Source: Rhodospirillales bacterium (GTDB taxonomy: Bacteria; Pseudomonadota; Alphaproteobacteria; Micavibrionales; UBA2020). From it: a stretch of DNA of 5,713 nt. The notes beneath the pieces are model-generated. The model made no database searches. It worked only from the letters and a program-made list of their open reading frames with translations, and had not been told where the DNA came from. The DNA is taken from the NCBI GenBank assembly GCA_023266795.1, contig JAHFPI010000125.1:1-5713 (forward strand), in the 5' to 3' direction. Of the stretch, positions 1 to 5,603 are shown piece after piece. The translations under genes and the position numbers were made by a program. Positions within the stretch are counted from its first letter, which is position 1. Each line of letters begins with the position of its first letter.

Positions 1-903
1 CAGCAACCCGACCGTCATCGCAATAACCACCGGCATGACCAGCCATTTACTGACGTTGTAGCCCGCGCCATTGGCGCTGGCGGGCAGGATAAACCAGAGG
101 CCGGAAACCGCCGTGGCAAAGCCGATGAGCAGCATCACCGCGATCTTGAAAAACGCTGCCAGTGGATTGCCCGGGTTCGGTGTGACATTCTCCGTCTTGA
201 TGTTGTTCATCAGGAACCATGACAGGATGACGAACGGCAACAGGATGGCGACCCAGATGAATCCGGCGTTGTGAATCCATGTTTCGGAGCCTGCCGCGAT
301 CTTGCCGATCAGCGTGCCGCTGTCTATTTTTAACAGCATCGAGCTGCCGCCGAAAACGCCCAGCGTCATGACGAAGGGAATAATGATCTGGGTCGAGGTA
401 ACGCCGAAATTGCCCAGCCCCGCATTCAGCCCCAGCGCCAGCCCCTGCATCTTCTTGGGAAAGAAAAAGCTGATATTGGACATGGAGGCCGCAAAGTTGC
501 CGCCGCCGAAGCCGCACAGCAGCGCCAGCGCCTGAAACTGCCACAGCGGGGTATTAATATCCTGCAGGGCGATGCCTGTGCCGTAGGCCGGTATCAGCAA
601 CAGCAGCGTGGTGAAAAAGATCGTATTCCGGCCGCCAGCAATGCGTACAAAGAAGGAACTTGGTATGCGCAGCGTCGCACCCGCAAACCCGGCGATGGAG
701 TTGAGAGTGAAAAGATCCGCCTTACTGAACGCGAAGCCCAGATTGAGCATCTGCACCGTAATGACGCTCCAGTAAATCCATACCGCAAACCCGCACAGCA
801 GGCAGGGAATGGAAATCCACAGGTTGCGGTAGGCCGCTGACTTCCCTTCGGCCGTCCAGAACGTCTCGTTATCCGGATCCCATTTTGTAATATCTTTGGC
901 CAT
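1..903 (-). CDS. narK: NarK2-type nitrate/nitrite antiporter (MFS), 3'-truncated by window edge
   Basis: This is an inner-membrane major facilitator carrier of the NarK family, of the type closest to E. coli NarK, which exchanges nitrate for nitrite. The frame is open from the ATG at 903 to base 1, giving 301 visible residues; the C-terminal part lies outside. The N-terminus has the family's W-D-P...FW lead (residues 8-16) and R-N-L-W-I-S before the first helix. Residues 131-168 form the nitrate signature (GFGGGNF, then MSNISFFFP, then ALGLNAGLGNFGV). R79 is a candidate for the substrate-binding arginine of helix 2 (R89 in E. coli NarK). AAGGAG at 912-917, 8 bases upstream, fixes the start. 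It lies 24 bases downstream of narK1 on the same strand and is probably cotranscribed. After the first six helices, residues 250-301 hold hydrophobic segments not found at that point in E. coli NarK; longer alphaproteobacterial NarK2 proteins appear to share them. The family call is firm; the antiport direction is inferred. Confidence 0.93.
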   Translation of the reverse strand, partial: MAKDITKWDPDNETFWTAEGKSAAYRNLWISIPCLLCGFAVWIYWSVITVQMLNLGFAFSKADLFTLNSIAGFAGATLRIPSSFFVRIAGGRNTIFFTTLLLLIPAYGTGIALQDINTPLWQFQALALLCGFGGGNFAASMSNISFFFPKKMQGLALGLNAGLGNFGVTSTQIIIPFVMTLGVFGGSSMLLKIDSGTLIGKIAAGSETWIHNAGFIWVAILLPFVILSWFLMNNIKTENVTPNPGNPLAAFFKIAVMLLIGFATAVSGLWFILPASANGAGYNVSKWLVMPVVIAMTVGLL

Positions 904-911
904 TTTTCTCA

Positions 912-917
912 CTCCTT
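912..917 (-). promoter_or_regulatory. Ribosome binding site of narK2
   Basis: AAGGAG on the minus strand, 8 bases before the ATG at 903, is a near-consensus Shine-Dalgarno sequence. It lies inside the 24-base narK1-narK2 gap, so narK2 has its own translation start and is not fused to narK1. Confidence 0.8.
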
Positions 918-927
918 CTAAACCGGA

Positions 928-2238
928 TTATGCGCTTCCGCCCATTTTTTTCTCAAGTTCAGGGAAAAACTTCATTTCCCTCAGCTCGGGATGCCGCTTG
1001 CGCTCGATCATGATAATGGAAACATGCATCCAGATCAGCGCCGTTGAAACAAGGACGAACAACAGCATGAAGCAGCTCGTCCAGATATGCGTCATGTCCC
1101 GCAGAACCCCGAAGGCGAACGGCAGCACGAAGCCGCCCAGCCCGCCCATCATCCCCACCAGCCCGCCGACCGCGCCGACGTGAGTCGGGTAGTAAACGGG
1201 TATATGCTTGTAGACGGCGGCCTTGCCCAGCGACATAAAAAATCCCAGCGTAAAAATCAGCACCATAAAGACCGGCAGCGTCATGCGGAGTGTGAACTCG
1301 ATGGGACCGTCCGTGCCTTCGACGACATAGTGCGTTGACGGGTAGGACAGGAGGAAACAGCAAATGACGGAGACCAGAAACGTCACATACATGACCAGCC
1401 GCGCCCCCACCCTGTCGGACAGCCAGCCGCCGACCACGCGGAACAGGCTCGCCGGAACGGAATAAGCCGCCGCGATCATGCCCGCAGTTTTGATGTCCAG
1501 ACTGTATGCCCCCATCAGGTAATGCGGCAGCCACAGCGAAAGCGCGACAAAGGCGCCAAACACAAAGAAATAATAAAGTGAAAAACGCCAGACCTGCAAA
1601 TTCTTCAGCGGCTGCATCTGCAGCCAGGTGCCTTTGGCCTTGAGGCCGTGCACGCGGCGGTGCTTCAGGTCAGGGTCATCCTTCGAGAAGGCGAGAAAGA
1701 GCAGGGCCATGACAACCAATGCACCGGCCCAGACTTGCGCCACCGTCTGCCAGCCATAAGCCACCATCACGAAAGGCGCGCAGAACTTGGTGACAGCGGC
1801 ACCGATATTCCCCGCGCCAAAAATGCCCAGAGCCGTCCCCTGTGATTTTGTTGCGAAAAACTTCGATACATAGGCGACGCCCACGGCAAAGGAGCCGCCG
1901 GCAATCCCGACGCCCAGCGCCGCTACCAGAAACTGCGGGTAAGTCTCGGCATTGGTCAGCAGATATGTCGCAAGAGCGGCGGCCAGCATCACACAGGCGT
2001 AGACGACGCGCCCGCCATACTGGTCCGTCCAGATGCCCAGAAAAATACGGATGAGCGATCCGGTCAGAATCGGCGTTCCCGCCAGCAGGCCGAACTGCGT
2101 ATCGCTGAGCCCCAGATTTTGTTTGATCTGCACGCCGATAATGGAAAAAATCGTCCATACGGCAAAACAGACGGTGAATGCCAGCGTACTCAGCGAAAGC
2201 GCCCGGACCTGTTCTGTTTTTGCGACCTCTGCCGTCAT
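928..2238 (-). CDS. narK: NarK1-type nitrate transporter (MFS)
   Basis: This is a complete 436-residue inner-membrane MFS transporter of the NarK1 subgroup, whose known members import nitrate, probably with protons. Hydrophobic segments along the length fit 12 membrane helices. R64 followed by G-x-x-x-D72 and GGR (75-77) forms MFS motif A; R267 with GGWLSD (270-275) repeats it in the second half. R64 and R267 match the two substrate-binding arginines of NarK (R89 and R305 in E. coli). The two nitrate signatures are at residues 109-146 (GVGIAGGSF...GTALGIFGAGNIG) and 355-372 (GAVGGLVGMMGGLGGFVL). The ATG at 2238 is preceded by AAAGGG at 2246-2251. It is the first gene of a minus-strand unit with narK2 24 bases downstream, transcribed divergently from the CRP/FNR-type regulator. 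The shared intergenic region holds an FNR/DNR-like dyad, so expression is probably induced at low oxygen or by nitrogen oxides. In Paracoccus the two NarK types are fused in one protein; here they are separate. Confidence 0.95.
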   Translation of the reverse strand: MTAEVAKTEQVRALSLSTLAFTVCFAVWTIFSIIGVQIKQNLGLSDTQFGLLAGTPILTGSLIRIFLGIWTDQYGGRVVYACVMLAAALATYLLTNAETYPQFLVAALGVGIAGGSFAVGVAYVSKFFATKSQGTALGIFGAGNIGAAVTKFCAPFVMVAYGWQTVAQVWAGALVVMALLFLAFSKDDPDLKHRRVHGLKAKGTWLQMQPLKNLQVWRFSLYYFFVFGAFVALSLWLPHYLMGAYSLDIKTAGMIAAAYSVPASLFRVVGGWLSDRVGARLVMYVTFLVSVICCFLLSYPSTHYVVEGTDGPIEFTLRMTLPVFMVLIFTLGFFMSLGKAAVYKHIPVYYPTHVGAVGGLVGMMGGLGGFVLPFAFGVLRDMTHIWTSCFMLLFVLVSTALIWMHVSIIMIERKRHPELREMKFFPELEKKMGGSA

Positions 2239-2368
2239 AAAAATACCCTTTATGGAAGCCCCAAAATAGAGACTTTTCTTGAGTTACGAGTCGATTCTTG
2301 CCATTATTACCCGTCTCGCGACTTGACCTGAATCAAGCCCCCCACCCTTTTCGCATATAAGCCGGAAA
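2239..2368. promoter_or_regulatory. Divergent promoter region between narK1 and the CRP/FNR-type regulator
   Basis: This 130-base region must start transcription both ways. Its clearest element is the FNR/DNR-like dyad at 2323-2336. Counting 41.5 bases from the dyad centre, the usual spacing for FNR class II activation, predicts a narK1 start near 2288, with AAGAAT (minus strand, 2299-2294) as a fair -10 candidate and a leader of about 50 bases. In the other direction the same rule predicts a start near 2371, essentially at the regulator's ATG; TATAAG at 2356-2361 is the best nearby -10 candidate. The narK1 ribosome site is AAAGGG (minus strand, 2246-2251). No good Shine-Dalgarno sequence precedes the regulator. 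The promoter positions are inferred. Confidence 0.6.
2323..2336 (+). promoter_or_regulatory. FNR/DNR-like operator, narK1/regulator side
   Basis: TTGAC-CTGA-ATCAA is a 5-4-5 dyad with one deviation from the FNR consensus TTGAT-N4-ATCAA. C and G flank it (CTTGAC...ATCAAG), as in DNR/NnrR-type sites. With its flanks it is the exact reverse complement of the site at 3183-3196 over 19 bases. Lying between two divergent genes, it may serve either or both. Confidence 0.85.
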
Positions 2369-3133
2369 ATGCCTGTAAATCATAAAGATATTAAATTAAA
2401 ACCCCCTGAAAATAACCCGGACAGGCCGGGGCTTTTTGACGGCTTGGACGAGAAAAGTTTGGAACTGATTTTGGGTACTTCCCAGTTGCAGACCTTTGAT
2501 GCGGGTCGCCTGCTGATCCAGCAGGGCGATGTGCCGGAATACCTTTATTATGTCGTCGAAGGTGTCGTTAAGACCTACCGCAGCGACAGCGACGGCAAGG
2601 AAGCGACTATCCGTATCCTTCGGGCAGGGGAAACCTGCATGGATGCCGTGATTTTCATGGGGGGCGCCTCCCCTATCGCCGTTCAGGTCGTTGAAGCAGC
2701 TAAAATACTGATGATCCCGGAAATATTTATCAGAAAATATGTACTGGCAAACCCGCAATTTTCGACAAACCTTCTGCGTATCGTCACAAAGCATTATAAA
2801 AGCGCCCTGCAGCAGCTGGAAGGCGTCATCACAAAAACACCCCTTCAAAGGCTGGGGTATTACCTTCTTAAGCTTCATCTCGAAAAAGGTCATGATGCGC
2901 TCGATATGGACCTGCCTTTCAAAAAATCCCTGATCGCCAATCAGCTTGGCATGACCCCGGAAAGTTTTTCCCGCGCCCTCAAGGAAATGAAGTCCTTCGG
3001 TATCGATATAGATCAGGAACATATAAAAATGAAAGATGCCTACGCCCTCTGTCACTTTTGCGATACCGATACGGCCTTTATATGCACCGATGCGGATAAG
3101 CAGGGCTGCGATACCTGCCCTCATAAAAATTAA
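2369..3133 (+). CDS. CRP/FNR-family transcriptional regulator with C-terminal cysteine-rich tail
   Basis: This is a cytoplasmic DNA-binding regulator of 254 residues. Residues 22-125 form the cyclic-nucleotide-binding-like beta-roll (LFDGLD start, then F-DAGRLLIQQGD, YLYYVVEGVVK and E-A-T-IRIL-AGE). Residues 126-155 fit the dimer helix, and about 156-222 the winged helix-turn-helix. The recognition helix reads P-E-S-F-S-R at 197-202, keeping the E-x-x-S-R that lets FNR and DNR read TTGA half-sites. No cysteine lies in the N-terminus, so the FNR [4Fe-4S] sensor is absent. After the DNA-binding domain comes a tail with C228, C231, C239, C247 and C250 (CX2C-X7-C-X7-CX2C), a possible metal site. 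It is divergent from narK1, as narR is from narK in Paracoccus, and sits between two identical FNR-like operators, suggesting autoregulation and control of both neighbours. NarR-like or DNR-like function is inferred; the signal sensed is unknown. The start is the only sensible one but has a weak ribosome site. Confidence 0.92.
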   Translation: MPVNHKDIKLKPPENNPDRPGLFDGLDEKSLELILGTSQLQTFDAGRLLIQQGDVPEYLYYVVEGVVKTYRSDSDGKEATIRILRAGETCMDAVIFMGGASPIAVQVVEAAKILMIPEIFIRKYVLANPQFSTNLLRIVTKHYKSALQQLEGVITKTPLQRLGYYLLKLHLEKGHDALDMDLPFKKSLIANQLGMTPESFSRALKEMKSFGIDIDQEHIKMKDAYALCHFCDTDTAFICTDADKQGCDTCPHKN

Positions 3134-3165
3134 ACCGCATAATACATTGAAAAATATAGATAATT

Positions 3166-3179
3166 TTACATGGCTGTAA
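3166..3179. promoter_or_regulatory. TTACA-N4-TGTAA dyad, possible second operator
   Basis: This is a perfect 5-4-5 inverted repeat with spacer TGGC, the same geometry as CRP/FNR-family sites but a different half-site. Its centre is 17 bases upstream of the FNR-like dyad centre. A chance palindrome in AT-rich DNA is possible, and its binding partner is unknown. Confidence 0.35.
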
Positions 3180-3182
3180 GGC

Positions 3183-3196
3183 TTGATTCAGGTCAA
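3183..3196 (+). promoter_or_regulatory. FNR/DNR-like operator upstream of the porin gene
   Basis: TTGAT-TCAG-GTCAA is a 5-4-5 dyad one base off the FNR consensus. Its sequence and flanks match the reverse complement of the narK-side operator over 19 bases (3180-3198 against 2321-2339). It lies 74 to 87 bases upstream of the porin ATG, a reasonable distance for an activator site with a leader of about 40 bases. Confidence 0.85.
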
Positions 3197-3224
3197 GTAC
3201 CAAGCCGGCCATAACATGTACTTG
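3194..3224. repeat. Inverted repeat CAAGTAC-N17-GTACTTG
   Basis: Two perfectly complementary 7-base arms (3194-3200 and 3218-3224) are separated by 17 bases. The left arm overlaps the end of the FNR-like dyad and the right arm overlaps the expected -10 region. It may be an operator for a protein that competes with activation, or chance. It is not followed by a T-run, so it is not an intrinsic terminator. Confidence 0.35.
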
Positions 3225-3256
3225 TGCCTTGTTGTATCCTAATATCCACTTTTGCC

Positions 3257-3262
3257 AAAAGG
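3257..3262 (+). promoter_or_regulatory. Ribosome binding site that sets the porin start
   Basis: AAAAGG lies 7 bases before the ATG at 3270. An in-frame TTG at 3252 would extend the protein by six residues, but it would put this site inside the gene and place charged residues ahead of the signal peptide, so ATG 3270 is preferred. Confidence 0.7.
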
Positions 3263-3269
3263 TCGTTCC

Positions 3270-4502
3270 ATGAAAAAAATTATAGCCCTTGCCTCCGTAA
3301 CGGTTCTCCTTTCTCTTTCAGCCGCCCGCGCCGAAAATCCGGAAGATCTCATCAGGAAAGGAAAAGTTTTCGGTGAAGTCCGCTATAGGTACGAGAAGGT
3401 CGATCAGGCCAACCTTGCCCGCACGGGTATCGCCTCGACCGTCCGCGCCGACCTTGGCTTTGAAACGGGCGTCTATTATGATTTTAAAGCTTTGGTTGAT
3501 CTCCAGACCGTCCGTCATATCGGCGATGACCATTTTAATGACACCGTCAACGGCAAAGGAACTTATCCGACCATCGCCGACCCGGAAAACAGCGAGTTTA
3601 ACCAGCTGTGGGTTTCATGGGCGGGCATCCCGCAGACGACCGTGAAAATCGGACGGCAGATTATCAATCTCGACAACCAGCGGTTTATCGGCAGCGTCAA
3701 CTGGCGGCAGAACGACCAGACCTTTGATGCGGGCATGGCGTCTTTTTCTCCGGTCAAAGACATGAATCTTGGGTATTACTACCTGTGGGACGTCAACCGG
3801 ATCAACGGCAAGAGCAACGCCATCCCGCAATATGACGGTGACAGCCATCTGTTCCACGCGGATTACAAATTCGCGGACTGGCTGAAAGCTGCCGGATACG
3901 GTTATCTCATCGACATCGACCAGACAAAAACCCTCTCATCGCAAACCTTCGGCGCCCAGCTGACAGGAACGCACCCCATCGACGATCAATGGAAGTTCCA
4001 GTATCTGGCCGAGTATGCCCACCAGTCCGATTACAAGGATAACCCGCATAACTATAGCGCCGCTTACTTCCATCTTTCCCCCAGTGTGCTGTGGAAAAAT
4101 ATAACGCTGCAGGCCGGTTTTGAATCCCTCGCCGGCGACGGAACAGACGCTTTCCAGACACCGCTGGCCACGCTGCACGCTTTCAACGGCTGGGCGGACA
4201 AGTTCCTGACCACGCCGGCCAACGGCCTTGAAGACGCCTATGGCCGCTTCTCCTACAAGGTCAGCGACGTGAACCAATACGTCGACGGCACGGTTTTTGA
4301 TGCGGTTTACCACGATTACAGGGCTGAAAAAACCTCCGCCGACTACGGTTCGGAATGGGATCTGCAACTCAGCAAATCCTTCAAGACAGAGGGATTTGTC
4401 CTGAAAGACTGGACAGTGACGGCAAAATACGCTGATTATAACGCCGGTACGATATTGACAGACACCAATAAACTCTGGTTTATGGTGGACGCTAAATTCT
4501 AG
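3270..4502 (+). CDS. Outer-membrane beta-barrel channel, alginate-export (AlgE-like) family
   Basis: This is a 410-residue exported protein. From ATG 3270 it has a classic signal peptide: MKK, a hydrophobic core, then A-R-A before the mature E22, so it goes to the periplasm and outer membrane. The rest alternates polar and hydrophobic residues, is rich in Tyr, Trp and Asp, and ends in Phe (W-F-M-V-D-A-K-F), the beta-barrel assembly signal. An N-terminal G-E-V-R-Y-R-Y-E strand, then the segment with W-V-S-W, V-K-I-G-R-Q and F-I-G-S-V-N-W-R-Q-N-D-Q-T-F-D, matches my memory of the alginate-export porin family, whose members mostly transport things other than alginate. It follows an FNR/DNR-like site identical to that of the narK region and is 16 bases ahead of moeB. 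The substrate is unknown. A role in uptake of nitrate or other anionic solutes under anaerobiosis is inference from context only; no alginate genes are in view. Confidence 0.85.
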   Translation: MKKIIALASVTVLLSLSAARAENPEDLIRKGKVFGEVRYRYEKVDQANLARTGIASTVRADLGFETGVYYDFKALVDLQTVRHIGDDHFNDTVNGKGTYPTIADPENSEFNQLWVSWAGIPQTTVKIGRQIINLDNQRFIGSVNWRQNDQTFDAGMASFSPVKDMNLGYYYLWDVNRINGKSNAIPQYDGDSHLFHADYKFADWLKAAGYGYLIDIDQTKTLSSQTFGAQLTGTHPIDDQWKFQYLAEYAHQSDYKDNPHNYSAAYFHLSPSVLWKNITLQAGFESLAGDGTDAFQTPLATLHAFNGWADKFLTTPANGLEDAYGRFSYKVSDVNQYVDGTVFDAVYHDYRAEKTSADYGSEWDLQLSKSFKTEGFVLKDWTVTAKYADYNAGTILTDTNKLWFMVDAKF

Positions 4503-4504
4503 GC

Positions 4505-4510
4505 TGAGGA
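4505..4510 (+). promoter_or_regulatory. Ribosome binding site that sets the moeB start
   Basis: TGAGGA lies 8 bases before ATG 4519, inside the 16-base gap after the porin stop. The in-frame TTG at 4516 is only 5 bases from it and adds a single residue, so ATG 4519 is chosen. Confidence 0.65.
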
Positions 4511-4518
4511 CGCTGTTG

Positions 4519-5598
4519 ATGGATCGCTACAACCGCCAGACCATCCTCCCCGAAATCGGTGCGCGCGGACAGGAGCGCCTTGCGCAGGCGCGGGTGCTGG
4601 TGATCGGCGCGGGGGGGCTGGGATGTCCGGCGCTGATTTATCTGGCGGGCGCTGGCATCGGCACGATAGGCATAATAGATTTTGATACGGTCGATATTTC
4701 AAACCTGCAACGGCAGATTCTCTTTACGCCGCACGATCAGGGGAGGCCCAAAGCGGAAGTGGCGGCGGCGCGCCTGCGTGAATTCAATCCGGATATCACG
4801 GTTCATGCCTATCATGAGGAACTGACGGACAAAAACGCCGTTTCCCTTTTTTCCGGCTACGACATCATTATTGACGGGACAGATAACTTTTCCGCGAAAT
4901 ACCTGATCAACGATACTGCCGTGAAGCTGGAGCGGACGGTCATTTACGGCGCTATTCAGGGCTATGACGGGCAGGTTTCCGTTTTTGCGCCGCATGAAGG
5001 AACGCCGTGCTACCGCTGCCTTTATCCGCAGCCTCCGCAGGGAATTGTTTTGAATTGCGCCGAGGCGGGCGTGCTCGGCTCCGTGGCCGGCATGATCGGC
5101 ACGCTGCAGGCAACTGAAACTATAAAAGCCATTCTCGGTCATCCATCGCTGGAAACCCTCGCCGGCCGCCTGTGGACGATCAACCTGAAAACGGCTGAAA
5201 TGCAGATTTTCTCGTTCGCCCGGCGGGCGGATTGTCCCGTCTGCTCCCGCGCCGCAGAGGATATTTCTCTTGCCTACGCCTCTCCGGCATGTTCCGCCGC
5301 AACAATCGTTTCTGAAATCAGCCCGCAAGACCTGCGCACAATACCCGATAGCGTGCTGGTCGACGTCCGCGAGCTGGGGGAATGGGAGACCGGGCATATC
5401 CCCAACGCCCGTCACCTGCCCCTCTCCGCGCTTCAGCATAATCCGGAACTCTTCAGCTCGGTAAAGGGCGTTTCAAACGTCCTTTATTGCCAGCGCGGGG
5501 GCCGTAGCCGCACGGCGGCGGAAATCCTGCTGCGCGCCGGATATACGGATATATATAGTTTACAGGGCGGTTATGAAGCGTGGAGCCGCAAAGCGTAA
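4519..5598 (+). CDS. moeB: MoeB/ThiF-type adenylyltransferase fused to a rhodanese domain
   Basis: This 359-residue cytoplasmic enzyme should adenylate the C-terminal glycine of a ubiquitin-like sulfur carrier (MoaD, possibly ThiS) and help load it with sulfur for molybdopterin synthesis. The E1-like domain (about 1-245) opens with Y-N-R-Q-T-I-L-P-E-I-G. It has the ATP-binding GAGGLG at 30-35, D54-F-D56, N-L-Q-R-Q at 62-66 and D-G-T-D-N at 119-123. Two zinc pairs are present (C164/C167 and C239/C242), and C180 in N-C-A-E-A-G-V aligns with the conserved MoeB/ThiF cysteine. The rhodanese domain (about 268-359) has V-D-V-R-E at 281-285 and the active-site loop C324-Q-R-G-G-R-S, so it should be catalytically able. 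E. coli MoeB (about 249 residues) lacks this domain; MOCS3/MoeZ-type proteins have it. It is probably cotranscribed with the porin gene 16 bases upstream, and it converges with moaE. A thiamine or other thiocarboxylate role cannot be excluded. Confidence 0.93.
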   Translation: MDRYNRQTILPEIGARGQERLAQARVLVIGAGGLGCPALIYLAGAGIGTIGIIDFDTVDISNLQRQILFTPHDQGRPKAEVAAARLREFNPDITVHAYHEELTDKNAVSLFSGYDIIIDGTDNFSAKYLINDTAVKLERTVIYGAIQGYDGQVSVFAPHEGTPCYRCLYPQPPQGIVLNCAEAGVLGSVAGMIGTLQATETIKAILGHPSLETLAGRLWTINLKTAEMQIFSFARRADCPVCSRAAEDISLAYASPACSAATIVSEISPQDLRTIPDSVLVDVRELGEWETGHIPNARHLPLSALQHNPELFSSVKGVSNVLYCQRGGRSRTAAEILLRAGYTDIYSLQGGYEAWSRKA

Positions 5599-5603
5599 CC
5601 CCT

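Larger units (their letters stand above)
3134..3269 (+). promoter_or_regulatory. Promoter region of the porin-moeB unit
   Basis: This 136-base intergenic region is AT-rich on its left half. It holds, in order, a TTACA-N4-TGTAA dyad (3166-3179), an FNR/DNR-like dyad (3183-3196) and a 7-base inverted repeat (arms 3194-3200 and 3218-3224). FNR class II spacing from the FNR dyad predicts a start near 3231; TGTACT at 3217-3222 is a passable -10 candidate. No terminator for the upstream regulator is visible, so read-through into the porin gene is possible. Confidence 0.6.

Noticed and set aside
47..788. Minus-strand open frames of 165 and 64 codons
   Set aside because: They are out of frame with the continuous 301-codon NarK2 reading that runs to the window edge, and their Arg-rich sequence is typical of shadow frames.
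2279..2295. TTGAG...GTCGA as a second FNR-like site in the divergent promoter
   Set aside because: The half-sites are degenerate and separated by six bases rather than four, so it does not fit the dyad geometry.
2396..3124. Long 242-codon open frame on the minus strand, opposite the regulator
   Set aside because: It mirrors the regulator's codons, has no family resemblance or ribosome site, and the plus-strand protein has clear CRP/FNR domains.
3252..3269. TTG at 3252 as the start of the porin gene
   Set aside because: It would place the AAAAGG ribosome site inside the gene and add charged residues before a signal peptide that is complete from ATG 3270.
4699..5439. 246-codon open frame on the minus strand, opposite moeB
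   Set aside because: It is a shadow of the moeB coding frame; its translation is low-complexity and Arg-rich with no recognisable domain.
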